DNA of 64,000 nucleotides, from NCBI GenBank assembly GCA_964244585.1, contig CAXTJM010000009.1:1-64000 (forward strand). Direction: 5' to 3'. The notes beneath the pieces are model-generated. The model was not told the DNA's origin. It worked only from the letters and a program-made list of their open reading frames with translations, and made no database searches. The position numbers and the translations under genes are program-made. Numbering within the stretch: position 1 is the first letter of the stretch; every line of letters begins with the position of its first letter. Positions 47,092-56,046 of this stretch are shown here, one piece after another. The stretch comes from LMUY01 sp964244585. Lineage in GTDB: Bacteria; Pseudomonadota; Alphaproteobacteria; Acetobacterales; Acetobacteraceae.

Positions 47092-48131
47092 GCCGCGAGC
47101 GCCCGGGCATGGCTGTGGCCGCTGGCCGGCTGCACGGCCAGGCAGGCCGTCGCATGCTCCCCGCCCAGCAAGGGCGGCACGGTGTCGGCGCAGACCGGCT
47201 CGGCGATCGGGCAGCGGGTGCGGAAGCGGCAGCCGGAGGGCGGGTTCACCGGGTTGGGTGGGTCGCCGGCCAACGGCGGCGTGGTCCGGCGATTGCCCGG
47301 GTCCATGGAGGGCCGGCTGTCCAGCAGGGCTGCGGTGTAGGGGTGCCGGGCGCCCCCGTAGATCGCCTCCACCGGGCCGATCTCGGCGACCCGGCCCAGA
47401 TACATCACCAGCACGCGGTCGGACACGAACTGCACCACGTTCAGGTCGTGGCTGATGAACACGTAGGTGAGGCCGAACTGCGCCTTCAGGTCGACCAGCA
47501 GGTTCAGCACCTGCGCCTCCACCGATTTGTCCAGGGCGGAAACCGGCTCGTCCAGGATGAGCAGCCGCGGCTGCAGGGCAAGCGCGCGGGCGATGTTCAC
47601 GCGCTGACGCTGCCCGCCGGACAGCTCGTGCGGGAACCGCCGGGCGAACTGGCCCGGCTCCAGCCCCACGGCCGCCAGCAGGTCGGCGGCCCGGGCCACC
47701 GCGGCGCCGCGGGCGACGCCATGGACCTGCGGGGCGAAGGCGATGCTCTCGCCCACCGTCAGGCGCGGGTTCAGCGAGGAATAGCTGTCCTGAAACACCA
47801 TCTGCACCTGGCGGCGATAGTCCTTCATGCCGATGCCCCCGACGCTGGCAGCGCCGGGTCCGACCGCCAGGCCATCGAAGATCACCTCGCCTCCGGTCGG
47901 CTGCATAAGCTGCATGATGAGGCGCGACGTGGTGGATTTGCCGCAGCCGGACTCGCCCACGATGCCGAGCGTCTCGCCCTCGTAGACAATGAAGGACACG
48001 TCGTCCACGGCCCGGACCGCCCCGGCGCTGCGGCCCAGGAATCCGGTGGTGAGCGCGAAATGCTTGGTCAATCCCCTGACCGTCAGCAGGGGCTGGCCGC
48101 TGATCTCCCGCCTGTGTCCCGCCGTGTCCAT
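47088..48131 (-). CDS. dppF: Dipeptide-type ABC transporter ATP-binding protein DppF-like
   Basis: 347 residues. ATG 48131 is preferred; an upstream start at 48182 adds 17 residues with no domain. Walker A is GESGCGKST, signature FPHELSGGQRQR and Walker B LLILDEPVSALD, followed by the CRFRTRCPIAEPVC tail. It is first in the dppFDBC operon. No periplasmic binding protein gene is present on either side. Confidence 0.92.
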   Translation of the reverse strand: MDTAGHRREISGQPLLTVRGLTKHFALTTGFLGRSAGAVRAVDDVSFIVYEGETLGIVGESGCGKSTTSRLIMQLMQPTGGEVIFDGLAVGPGAASVGGIGMKDYRRQVQMVFQDSYSSLNPRLTVGESIAFAPQVHGVARGAAVARAADLLAAVGLEPGQFARRFPHELSGGQRQRVNIARALALQPRLLILDEPVSALDKSVEAQVLNLLVDLKAQFGLTYVFISHDLNVVQFVSDRVLVMYLGRVAEIGPVEAIYGGARHPYTAALLDSRPSMDPGNRRTTPPLAGDPPNPVNPPSGCRFRTRCPIAEPVCADTVPPLLGGEHATACLAVQPASGHSHARALAA

Positions 48132-48246
48132 CGCGGCCGATCCCCATCGCTGCCGGCGGGCAGGGTGCAAGACCGGTGCCACAGCCGCTCCCCTTGAACT
48201 ACGGCAGGCCGGCGTTACGGTGGCGCGGGATCAAGGGGGCGGCACC

Positions 48247-49041
48247 ATGGCGGACGCGCAAGTCGGCGGAGACCTGCTGTACACGGTGGAGGGTGGCATC
48301 GGCCGCGTGACCTTCAACCGCCCACAGGCGCGCAACGCGATGACGTTCGCCATGTACGACCGGCTGGCGGCGATCTGCGAGGAGGCCGGAGCCGACCCGT
48401 CCATGCGCGCCCTGGTGCTGACCGGCACCGGCGAGAAGGCGTTCGCCTCCGGCACCGACATCTCGCAGTTCCGCGAGTTCAAGACGCCGCAGGACGCGCT
48501 GGACTATGAACAGCGCATCGACCGGGTGCTGACCGCGCTGGAACGCTGCCCGATCCCGACCATTGCCGTGATCGCCGGGGCCTGTACGGGCGGCGGCGCC
48601 GGCATGGCCGCCGCCTGCGACCTGCGTGTGGCGACCCGGGCTTCCCGCTTCGGCTTCCCGGTCGCGCGGACGCTGGGCAACTGCCTGTCGATCTCCAACT
48701 ACACCCGGCTCTCCGCGCTGGTCGGCCCGGCGGCCGTGAAGGACATGGTCTTCACCGCCCGCCTGCTCGGCGCCGACGAGGCCAAGGCGGTGGGCTTCAT
48801 CAACGAGGTGGTGGAGGACCGCGCCGCCCTGGATGCGCGCGCCGACGAGCTGGCCAAGACGGTTGCGAGCATGGCGCCGTTGACCCTGCGCGCCACGAAG
48901 GAGGCGCTCTACCGCATCCGGGAGCGCTCGCGGCCCGAGGAAGGCCACGACCTGATCGTCATGTGCTACATGAGCAACGATTTCCGCGAGGGGCTGGACG
49001 CGTTCCTCACCAAGCGGACACCGAACTGGACCGGCAAATGA
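48247..49041 (+). CDS. Enoyl-CoA hydratase/isomerase family protein (crotonase fold) 1
   Basis: 264 residues from ATG 48247. The crotonase core is clear (LTGTGEKAFASGTDISQF; AGACTGGGAGMAAACDLRVA). The usual catalytic Glu of enoyl-CoA hydratase is not present: the site reads FPVARTLG, and the second Glu position appears to be Asp (VKDMVFTARLLG). So it may act on another CoA ester. It overlaps the second crotonase gene by 4 nt and diverges from dppF. Confidence 0.82.
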   Translation: MADAQVGGDLLYTVEGGIGRVTFNRPQARNAMTFAMYDRLAAICEEAGADPSMRALVLTGTGEKAFASGTDISQFREFKTPQDALDYEQRIDRVLTALERCPIPTIAVIAGACTGGGAGMAAACDLRVATRASRFGFPVARTLGNCLSISNYTRLSALVGPAAVKDMVFTARLLGADEAKAVGFINEVVEDRAALDARADELAKTVASMAPLTLRATKEALYRIRERSRPEEGHDLIVMCYMSNDFREGLDAFLTKRTPNWTGK

Positions 49042-49805
49042 GCCAGGGCATCCCGACCCTTGCCGTAGAGGCCGCCGTCGCGACCATCCAGCTCAACCGC
49101 CCCTCCGTGCACAACCGGATGGAGCCGGAAGACCTGTCCGAGCTGCGCCGCCTGCTGGGCGTGGTGGAGGCGGACCCGTCCGTGCGCGTCCTGTTGCTGA
49201 CCGCGACCGGCAAGTCGTTCTCCTCGGGCTTCAACATCGGCAAGCTCAGCGGCGATGAGGGGGACCGCGGCGGCGACGGGTCGTTCGACAAGGTGGTGGA
49301 CCTGGTCGAACGCTTCCCGATCGTCACTATCTGCGCGTTGAACGGCGGCGTGTACGGCGGCTCGACCGACCTTGCCCTGGCCTGCGATTTCCGCATCGGG
49401 GTCGAGGGCATGTCCATGTTCATGCCGGCCGCCCGGCTCGGGCTGCACTACTACGCAGGGGGACTGCGCCGCTACGTGTCCCGCCTGGGGCTGAATGCCG
49501 CCAAGACGCTGTTCCTGACGGCGGCGAAGCTGGACGCCGCGGAATTGCTGCGGATCGGCTACCTGACCGAGGTCGTGCCGGCGGAGCGGCTGATGCCGCG
49601 CGCGATGGAATTGGCCGGCGTGATCGCGGCCAATGCGCCGATCGCGGTCCAAGGCATGAAGCGGGCGTTGAACGACATCGCCCGCGGCGAGCCGGACCTG
49701 GCGCTGATCGCGGCCAACCAGAAGCGCAGCCGTGACTCGGCTGACCTGGTCGAAGGGCGCGCCGCCTGGCTGGAAAAGCGCGCGCCGCGGTTCACCGGCA
49801 CCTGA
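49038..49805 (+). CDS. Enoyl-CoA hydratase/isomerase family protein (crotonase fold) 2
   Basis: 255 residues from ATG 49038, translationally coupled to the previous gene by ATGA. SFSSGFNIGKL and LNGGVYGGSTDLALACDFRIG mark the crotonase fold. The active-site helix reads MPAARLGLHYYAGGLRRYV, again without the canonical Glu. The pair probably forms two steps, or two subunits, of one CoA-ester pathway. Confidence 0.8.
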   Translation: MSQGIPTLAVEAAVATIQLNRPSVHNRMEPEDLSELRRLLGVVEADPSVRVLLLTATGKSFSSGFNIGKLSGDEGDRGGDGSFDKVVDLVERFPIVTICALNGGVYGGSTDLALACDFRIGVEGMSMFMPAARLGLHYYAGGLRRYVSRLGLNAAKTLFLTAAKLDAAELLRIGYLTEVVPAERLMPRAMELAGVIAANAPIAVQGMKRALNDIARGEPDLALIAANQKRSRDSADLVEGRAAWLEKRAPRFTGT

Positions 49806-49827
49806 GCCCCGTCCACAAGGAGCCCTC

Positions 49828-50529
49828 ATGATCAAGTTCTACTACAGCCTGGCGCCCAACCCGATGAAGGTGGCGCTGTTCCTCGAAGAGGCAGCTCTGC
49901 CATACGAGGCCATCCCGGTCGATACGCGCAAGGGCGAGCAGTTCGCGCCGGAGTTCGCGGCGATCAACCCCAACAACAAGGTGCCGGCGATCGTGGACGG
50001 CGATGCCGCCGTGTTCGACAGCAACGCCATCCTGCTCTACCTCGGCGAGAAGACGGGACAGTTCATGCCGGGCGCGTCGGCCAAGGCGCGCGGGGGGCTG
50101 TTCTCCTGGATGATGTTCCTGGCCAGCGGCGTGGGGCCGTATTCCGGGCAGGCGGTGCATTTCCGGCATTACGCGCCGGCGGCGAACGAGTATGGCGCCA
50201 CCCGCTACCTGTTCGAAGCCAAGCGCCATTATGGCATCCTGAACGCCCGGCTGGCCGAGCATGAATGGATGCTCGGCGCCGGATATACCATCGTCGACAT
50301 GGCCCTGTGGGGCTGGGCCCGGATGGCACCCCGCGTCATGGGCACCGGCGATACGGACATGTCGGTCTGGGAGGAGTTCCCGCATGTCAAGCGCCTGATG
50401 GATGCCATCAACTCGCGCCCGGCAGCCGTAAGGGCCGAGGCACTCCGCGGCCGGCACGCGTTCAAGACGGAACTGGATGCGGAAGCCAAGCAGTACATGT
50501 TCCGCCATCTGGCAGGGGCCGTCGCCTAA
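49828..50529 (+). CDS. Glutathione S-transferase family protein
   Basis: 233 residues from ATG 49828 after AAGGAG. A thioredoxin-like N-terminal domain (KFYYSLAPNPMKVALFLEEA; the cis-Pro region NNKVPAIVDGD; DSNAILLYLGEKTG) is followed by an all-helical C-terminal domain (WMLGAGYTIVDMALWGWA). Closest in layout to proteobacterial beta/nu-like GSTs. It follows the crotonase pair on the same strand. Confidence 0.88.
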   Translation: MIKFYYSLAPNPMKVALFLEEAALPYEAIPVDTRKGEQFAPEFAAINPNNKVPAIVDGDAAVFDSNAILLYLGEKTGQFMPGASAKARGGLFSWMMFLASGVGPYSGQAVHFRHYAPAANEYGATRYLFEAKRHYGILNARLAEHEWMLGAGYTIVDMALWGWARMAPRVMGTGDTDMSVWEEFPHVKRLMDAINSRPAAVRAEALRGRHAFKTELDAEAKQYMFRHLAGAVA

Positions 50530-50538
50530 CGGGGCGGC

Positions 50539-51012
50539 TTAGTACCAGCCGTGTTTCTTCCAGAACCCGACGGCGTTGTCCGCGGACTGGTAGCGCTCTG
50601 CGACGTAGCGGATGCCGCCTTGCGCCTCCTCGACCGCGTTGCCGAAGGAGGCGGCGCCGTGGGGATTGAGGTGGTAGCTGGCCTTGGTGAGCTGGAACAG
50701 GCCGCGCGCGGTATCGACGTGGTTCGACGCACCGACCTTCCCACCTGATTCCCGCTGCATGAGGAAATGCAGGCCGGTTTCCCAGCTGTTCGGCACGCCT
50801 TCTTTCTGCATGGCGGTCTGCAACGCATCGTTCACTTCCTGCGGCGGTTCCGCAAGCGTGGCGGACGTGGGGTGCGAGGCGTGGGCGACGTGCTTGTGGA
50901 ATGAGCCATGGTGCGCCGAAGCCTGGTGCCGGTGGCCGTGATGCGTCGCCGGGCCTGTGCCTGACACGCGGGTGACGGCGGTCGCAACCGGGGCGGGGTT
51001 GGAATCTGTCAT
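50539..51012 (-). CDS. Lytic transglycosylase-like (SLT domain) protein
   Basis: 157 residues from ATG 51012. The first half is His/Ser/Ala rich and low in complexity (HHGHRHQ, HHGSFHKHVAH). The C-terminal half (about 70-157) is a lysozyme-like SLT domain: MQRESGGKVGA carries the catalytic Glu, followed by ARGLFQLTKASYH and FWKKHGWY. No clear signal peptide is seen. Likely role: peptidoglycan cleavage. Confidence 0.72.
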   Translation of the reverse strand: MTDSNPAPVATAVTRVSGTGPATHHGHRHQASAHHGSFHKHVAHASHPTSATLAEPPQEVNDALQTAMQKEGVPNSWETGLHFLMQRESGGKVGASNHVDTARGLFQLTKASYHLNPHGAASFGNAVEEAQGGIRYVAERYQSADNAVGFWKKHGWY

Positions 51013-51058
51013 CGAGGGGATTTTGGCCGGGCCGGGTTTCCCAGGGGTTAACGCGTTC

Positions 51059-52771
51059 CTACCGCCCCGGAAGCAGGAAGCTGAAGTCGCATCCCTCATC
51101 GGCCTGCGTCACGGTATCCAGATAGAGCTTCAGGTAGCCCCGCTCGCCGCCAGCCGGCCTCGGTGGCGCAGTCCAGGCGGCCCGCCGGCGGTCCAGCTCC
51201 GCCGCGTCGACCAGCAGGTCGATACGCCGTCCTGCCACATCCAGGCGGATCTCGTCGCCGGTCTGCACCAATGCCAACGGCCCGCCGGCCTGCGCTTCCG
51301 GCACCATGTGCAGCACGATCGTGCCGAAAGCCGTGCCGCTCATCCTCGCATCCGAGATCCGCACCATGTCCTTGACGCCTGCCCGTGCGAGTTTTTTCGG
51401 GATCGGCAGGTAGCCCGCCTCGGGCATGCCCGGGGCCCCGCGCGGCCCGGCATAGCGTAGCACCAGCACGTCCTCCGCGGTCACGTCCAGCGCCGGGTCG
51501 TCGATGCGCGCCGCCATGTCGTCCACGCCGTCGAACACGACGGCCCGGCCGGTATGCTGCAGCAAAGCCGGGGTGGCGGCGCCGAATTTGATGACCGCGC
51601 TGCCGGGGCACAGATTCCCGCGCAGCACCGCCATGCCGCCGACCGGGAAGACCGGATTGCCGCGGCTGCGGATCACGGTCTGTCCGGGCACATCCTCCGC
51701 CGCGTCCATCGCGTCCGCCAGCGTGCCGCCCGCCATGGTGCGCGCGGTGGCGTCCAGCAACGGCCGCAGCTCCCGCATCAGCTTCGGCACGCCGCCCGCC
51801 CAGTGGAAATGCTCCATGTAGTGCTCGCCGGTCGGCTTGAGGTCGATCAGCACGGGCACGTCGCGGCCGAGGCGGTCATACTCGTGCATATCCAGCTTGA
51901 TGCCGCGGCGGCCGGCGATCGCGGCCAGGTGGACCAGGCCGTTGGTGGAGCCGCCGATCGCCTGCAGGACCACCTGCGCGTTGCGGAACGCGGCGGGTGT
52001 GAGGATATCGGCCGGCAGCCGGCCCGCCACCCCGATCGCGGCCACGGCGGCGGCGCCCGATTGCTCGGCGCAGCGGATGCGATCGGCGTGGGTGGCCGGG
52101 ATCGCGGCGGATCCGGGCAGGGCCATGCCCAGCGCCTCCGCCAGGCACGCCATGGTGCTGGCGGTGCCCATGACCATGCAGGTGCCGGGCGTGGGAGCCA
52201 GGCGGCCGTTGATGGCGTCCATCTCCGCCTCGGTGAACTCGCCGGCCCGGTGCCGCGCCCAGAAGCGGCGGCAATCGGTGCAGGCGCCCAGCACCTCGCC
52301 CTTGTAGTGGCCCACCAACATCGGCCCGGTGACCAGTTGGACCACGGGGATGTCGAGGCTGGCCGCCGCCATCAGTTGCGCCGGCACGGTCTTGTCGCAG
52401 CCGCCCACCATCAGCACCGCATCCATCGGCTGCGCCCGGCACATCTCCTCCGTGTCCATCGCCGCCAGGTTGCGCAGGAACATGCTGGTGGGATGGGCGA
52501 AGCTCTCGTGGATCGAGACGGTGGGGAAGGCCATCGGCAGCCCACCCGCCAGCATCACGCCGCGCTTGGCCGCCTCCACCAGCTGCGGGACGTTGCCGTG
52601 GCAGGCGTTGTATGCGCTGGAGGTGTCGACGATGCCGACGATCGGGCGGGACAGCGCGTCGTCCGAATAGCCCATCGCCTTGATGAACGCCCGGCGCAGG
52701 AACAGGCTGAACCCGTCATCGCCGTAGCTCGTCAGCCCCTTGCGCATGCCGCGGGCGGGCTCGTTGGTCAT
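51059..52771 (-). CDS. IlvD/EDD family dehydratase, probable sugar-acid (pentonate/hexonate) dehydratase
   Basis: 570 residues. The iron-sulfur ligands expected for the family are visible: HGNVPQL, MVGGCDKTVPA and GACTDCRRFW. The length and the ACTDCRRFW region suit the arabinonate/xylonate dehydratase branch better than classical IlvD, and a DapA-family aldolase is divergently adjacent. The exact substrate is inferred only. The start is ATG 52771. Confidence 0.83.
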   Translation of the reverse strand: MTNEPARGMRKGLTSYGDDGFSLFLRRAFIKAMGYSDDALSRPIVGIVDTSSAYNACHGNVPQLVEAAKRGVMLAGGLPMAFPTVSIHESFAHPTSMFLRNLAAMDTEEMCRAQPMDAVLMVGGCDKTVPAQLMAAASLDIPVVQLVTGPMLVGHYKGEVLGACTDCRRFWARHRAGEFTEAEMDAINGRLAPTPGTCMVMGTASTMACLAEALGMALPGSAAIPATHADRIRCAEQSGAAAVAAIGVAGRLPADILTPAAFRNAQVVLQAIGGSTNGLVHLAAIAGRRGIKLDMHEYDRLGRDVPVLIDLKPTGEHYMEHFHWAGGVPKLMRELRPLLDATARTMAGGTLADAMDAAEDVPGQTVIRSRGNPVFPVGGMAVLRGNLCPGSAVIKFGAATPALLQHTGRAVVFDGVDDMAARIDDPALDVTAEDVLVLRYAGPRGAPGMPEAGYLPIPKKLARAGVKDMVRISDARMSGTAFGTIVLHMVPEAQAGGPLALVQTGDEIRLDVAGRRIDLLVDAAELDRRRAAWTAPPRPAGGERGYLKLYLDTVTQADEGCDFSFLLPGR

Positions 52772-52843
52772 GGTTGCCGCTTCCCCTCGCTATCCGTCGG
52801 GAGTTTATTGCACGCCGTATCGGACGTGCGGAGGAATTGGGCG
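52772..52843. promoter_or_regulatory. Divergent promoter region, dehydratase and DapA-family aldolase
   Basis: 72 bp separate two divergent starts. A TTGCAC (around 52808) and the GGAGGAATTGGGCG ribosome-binding region in front of ATG 52844 can be seen on the plus strand. Close divergence implies co-regulation. Confidence 0.35.
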
Positions 52844-53764
52844 ATGATGAAGGACGCAATCTACGGCGGCGTGAATGCGGCGGTGCTCACCGCGATGCGG
52901 CCGGACTTCTCGGTCGACCTGGACCGGATGGCCGCGCACAGCAAGTGGCTGCTGTCCAATGGCTGTAACGGGCTGGGCATCCTCGGCACCACGGGCGAGG
53001 CGAACAGCCTGGGCGTATCGGAGCGGATCGAGGTCATGCAGGGCCTGGTCGCGCGCGGCTTGCCGCCAGCCCGCCTGATGCCGGGCGTCGGCACCCCCGC
53101 GCTGACCGACACCGTGCTGCTGGCGAAGACAGCCGCCGAACTCGGCTGCCCCGGCGTGCTGTGCCTGCCACCGTTCTTCTACAAGAACCCCAGCGAGGAT
53201 GGCCTGTTCGCGTATTTTTCAGAGGTGATCCAGCGGCTCGGCACCGGGACCAAGATATACCTCTATCATTTCCCGGCGCAGTCGGCCGTGCCGTTCACCG
53301 TGTCCCTGATCGGGCGGCTGCTGAAGGCCTATCCCGGCACGGTCAAGGGCATCAAGGACAGCAGCGGCGACTTTGCCAACACCAGGAGCTACGTCGACCA
53401 CTTCGCCAAGGACGGGTTCGAGGTCTATGCCGGCGATGACGGCGCCTTGCACGACCTGCTGAATGCAGGCGGCGCAGGCTGCATCACGGCGGCCTGCAAC
53501 GTGGGCAGCGCCTGGAACGGGCAGGTCTACGCCAATTGGGACAACGAGGCCGGCAAGCAGGCGCAGCTAACCCTGGCGGCCATCCGAAAGGCGGTGACCT
53601 CGGCGGCGCTGATCCCGGGATTGAAGGCGTTGGTGGCCCGGCATACCGGCGACGAGGGCTGGAACGTCATGCGTCCACCCCACGTGCCGCTATCGGCCGA
53701 GGCGAAGGCAAAGCTGTTCGCGACGTTCGACGCGTGCGGGGTGACCTTGGCGAAGGCCGCGTAA
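52844..53764 (+). CDS. DapA/dihydrodipicolinate synthase family aldolase or dehydratase
   Basis: 306 residues from ATG 52844. (Beta/alpha)8 barrel with GILGTTGEANSL, the Tyr of IYLYHFP and the Schiff-base Lys of VKGIKDSSGDF (about 168). Members act in lysine synthesis or in 2-keto-3-deoxy sugar-acid cleavage. The neighbouring IlvD/EDD dehydratase points to sugar-acid catabolism, with this enzyme next in the pathway. Confidence 0.85.
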   Translation: MMKDAIYGGVNAAVLTAMRPDFSVDLDRMAAHSKWLLSNGCNGLGILGTTGEANSLGVSERIEVMQGLVARGLPPARLMPGVGTPALTDTVLLAKTAAELGCPGVLCLPPFFYKNPSEDGLFAYFSEVIQRLGTGTKIYLYHFPAQSAVPFTVSLIGRLLKAYPGTVKGIKDSSGDFANTRSYVDHFAKDGFEVYAGDDGALHDLLNAGGAGCITAACNVGSAWNGQVYANWDNEAGKQAQLTLAAIRKAVTSAALIPGLKALVARHTGDEGWNVMRPPHVPLSAEAKAKLFATFDACGVTLAKAA

Positions 53765-53775
53765 TCCAGGCCATG

Positions 53776-53807
53776 GGCCTCTGAGCCGTACCCTTGGCTC
53801 AGAGGCC
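53776..53807 (+). terminator. Strong intrinsic terminator-like hairpin
   Basis: GGCCTCTGAGCC (53776-53787) and GGCTCAGAGGCC (53796-53807) are a perfect 12-bp inverted repeat with an 8-nt loop, starting 11 bp after the aldolase stop and followed by tctctt. The perfect stem suggests termination of the aldolase gene; the T-run is weak. Confidence 0.7.
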
Positions 53808-54107
53808 TCTCTTGTCGGAAAGGCATCGTCCGGGTATCCGAATCCCGCGTCCTTCGTGCCTGGTCAGCGCCGACCGCCGAAGGCCAGGAGGCGAAAATCC
53901 GCTAACGCAACGGCGCGTGGTCCATTGATCAATGAACTTCGCCTGGAGTTCATCGGCACGCCCGCTCCGGGCGATGCGACGGCTGGCACGGGGCGGCAAC
54001 CAAGGCGGACGGCCTCGCGGCGAAAGGGACAGGCTGCGTCGTCGTGCCTGACGGCGGAAGAGATCGCGTCGCGAAGGAGCTCGGGGCTCAACGCCCTGTT
54101 TGCTCGG
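53808..54107. other. 300-bp region between aldolase and trmB, no convincing gene
   Basis: A basic 87-codon plus-strand frame (53856-54119, GTG start) and two minus-strand frames cover it, but none shows a family, ribosome-binding site or consistent codon pattern. A short inverted repeat (TGAACT 53933-53938 and AGTTCA 53947-53952) lies in the middle. Confidence 0.3.
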
Positions 54108-54857
54108 TCACGGCTCTAGGCCGGCGCCGTCCGAACTAGCCGGGTCGAAAGGCGCGTCGGCGGCGGTGCGCGTCGCAGTCCACCACAGCGCCGGCCGCCC
54201 GGCGCGAAGGGCCTTGTGCTCGTAACGCGTCGGAGGCCAGCCCTCCGGGCGCTCGCTCGCGGGGGTGGAAGCGGCGAACCAAGGCTGTTGCGACAAGACG
54301 GAGGCGGTCCAGGCCTGGTAGGTTGGATCGTCCGAGGCGATCCGCCACACTCCCCCCGGCCGCATCGCACGGGCAACCCGGGCGACATTGTCCGGGTGCA
54401 TGAAGCGCCGCTTGGCGTGCCGCACCTTCGGCCACGGATCGGGAAACATCAGGAATAGGCGGCTCAGGCTTCCACGCGGCAGTTGCCGCAGTAGGATGCG
54501 TGCGTCGTCGTCCCAAATCAGCAGGTTGGGCGGCAATGGCCCGGCAGCCTCCGCTCCCTCCGGGACCAGGGCCGACAGAAGGGAGCAGATGCCGTTGGCG
54601 TAGACTTCACACGCGATCAAGCCAGCCTGCCGATGCGCCGCGACCTGCGCCCGCGCGTGCTCGCCGCCGCCGAAGCCGACCTCCAGCCACAGTTCGGCCG
54701 GCCGGCTCGGGAAGGCGGCGAGCGGGTTCGCCGCCTGCGCGGGCCCGAGCCGGATGCGCGGCAACGTCGCCTGCAGCAGCAGTTCCTGGCGCGGCCGCAA
54801 GGTATTGCCGCGAGTGCGGCCGTAAAGCCGCTCCGCTGCCGGCTTTACGCTGGCGAT
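54108..54857 (-). CDS. trmB: tRNA (guanine-N7)-methyltransferase TrmB
   Basis: The SAM domain has WLEVGFGGGEHARAQ, the YANGI region and FLMFPDPWPKVRHAKRRF, all typical of TrmB, which makes m7G46 in tRNA. Family-conserved coding (ERLYGRTRGNTLRPRQE) extends upstream of the first canonical start (TTG 54800), back to a stop inside metK. The only plausible start in that stretch is ATC at 54857 (IASVKPAAERLYG), 1 nt after the metK stop, giving about 249 residues. With TTG 54800 the protein is 230 residues and lacks the RLYGR segment. Confidence 0.87.
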   Translation of the reverse strand: MASVKPAAERLYGRTRGNTLRPRQELLLQATLPRIRLGPAQAANPLAAFPSRPAELWLEVGFGGGEHARAQVAAHRQAGLIACEVYANGICSLLSALVPEGAEAAGPLPPNLLIWDDDARILLRQLPRGSLSRLFLMFPDPWPKVRHAKRRFMHPDNVARVARAMRPGGVWRIASDDPTYQAWTASVLSQQPWFAASTPASERPEGWPPTRYEHKALRAGRPALWWTATRTAADAPFDPASSDGAGLEP

Positions 54858-54858
54858 A

Positions 54859-56046
54859 TTACCGTCCGAACGCGCTTTTCAACTCCGGCACCAGGTCCGT
54901 CTTCTCCCAGGTGAAGGTGCCGAGGTCCGCATCCGGCGTCCTGCCGAAATGCCCGTAGGAACTCGTTACGGCGTAGATCGGCCGGTTGAGGTGCAGATGC
55001 TCGCGGATGCCGCGCGGCGTCAGGTTGACCACCTCGCGCAACGTGCGCTCCAGCTTCGCCTCGTCCACATCGCGGCCGGTGCCGGCCAAGTCGACGTACA
55101 CCGACAAGGGGTGCGACACGCCGATCGCGTAGCTGATCTGGATGGTGCACTTGTCGGCCAGCCCGGCGGCGACCACGTTCTTCGCCAAATAGCGGCAGAC
55201 ATAGGCGGCGGAGCGGTCGACCTTGGTCGGGTCCTTGCCGCTGAACGCGCCGCCGCCGTGCGGCGCGGCACCGCCATAGGTGTCCACGATGATCTTGCGG
55301 CCGGTCAATCCGCAATCCCCGTCCGGACCGCCGATCACGAAGGTGCCCGTCGGGTTGACGTAGATTTCGCTCTCGGACGGCATCCAGCCCGCCGGCAAGG
55401 TCGACTCGATCAGCGGCATCAGCATGCGCTTGATGGCCGGCTGTTCCAGGCCGGCGTCGTGCTGGGTGGAAACCACCACGCTAGTAGCGCCGACCGGCTT
55501 GCCGTCCACGTACCGGAGCGTCACCTGGCTCTTGGCGTCGGGCTGCAATCCGGCCACCGAGACGTCCTTGTTGCGCCGAAGCTCCGAGATGCGCCGCAGG
55601 ATGAGATGGGAGTAGTAGATCGGCGCCGGCATCAGCGCCTCCGTCTCGGTGCAGGCATAGCCGAACATGATGCCCTGGTCGCCGGCGCCCTCATCCTTGT
55701 TGCCGGCGCTGTCCACGCCGACGGCGATGTCGGCGCTCTGTGCATGCAGGTGGCACTCGACTTTGGCGTGCTTCCAGGAGAAGCCCTCCTGGTCGTAGCC
55801 GATATCGTGCACGGCCATGCGGCACAGATGGGCCAGATATTCCGGCGTCACCGTTTCCGGGCCGCGGACCTCGCCGGCCAGCACGATGCGGTTGGTCGTG
55901 ACCAGGGTTTCGCATGCGACGCGCGCATAGGGGTCCGCCGCCAGGAATGCGTCGAGCACGGTATCACTCAGCCGGTCCGCGACCTTGTCGGGATGGCCTT
56001 CGGAAACGGATTCCGAGGTGAACAGATACTCGCCTTTGTCGCGCAT
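54859..56046 (-). CDS. metK: S-adenosylmethionine synthetase
   Basis: 395 residues from ATG 56046. FTSESVSEGHPDK, GAGDQGIMFGYA and GGGAFSGKDPTKVDRSAAY are the three signature motifs. It makes SAM from methionine and ATP. It is directly upstream of trmB on the same strand. About 125 bp precede it, but I found no SAM riboswitch pattern I could defend. Confidence 0.97.
   Translation of the reverse strand: MRDKGEYLFTSESVSEGHPDKVADRLSDTVLDAFLAADPYARVACETLVTTNRIVLAGEVRGPETVTPEYLAHLCRMAVHDIGYDQEGFSWKHAKVECHLHAQSADIAVGVDSAGNKDEGAGDQGIMFGYACTETEALMPAPIYYSHLILRRISELRRNKDVSVAGLQPDAKSQVTLRYVDGKPVGATSVVVSTQHDAGLEQPAIKRMLMPLIESTLPAGWMPSESEIYVNPTGTFVIGGPDGDCGLTGRKIIVDTYGGAAPHGGGAFSGKDPTKVDRSAAYVCRYLAKNVVAAGLADKCTIQISYAIGVSHPLSVYVDLAGTGRDVDEAKLERTLREVVNLTPRGIREHLHLNRPIYAVTSSYGHFGRTPDADLGTFTWEKTDLVPELKSAFGR

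Noticed and set aside
47092..48147. N-terminal extension of the DppD frame through the dppF gene
   Set aside because: It is a frame-shifted reading of dppF; the DppD domain starts at GTG 47091.
53856..54119. 87-codon basic plus-strand frame with GTG start
   Set aside because: No ribosome-binding site or family, and it overlaps the end of trmB; competing minus-strand frames are equally open.
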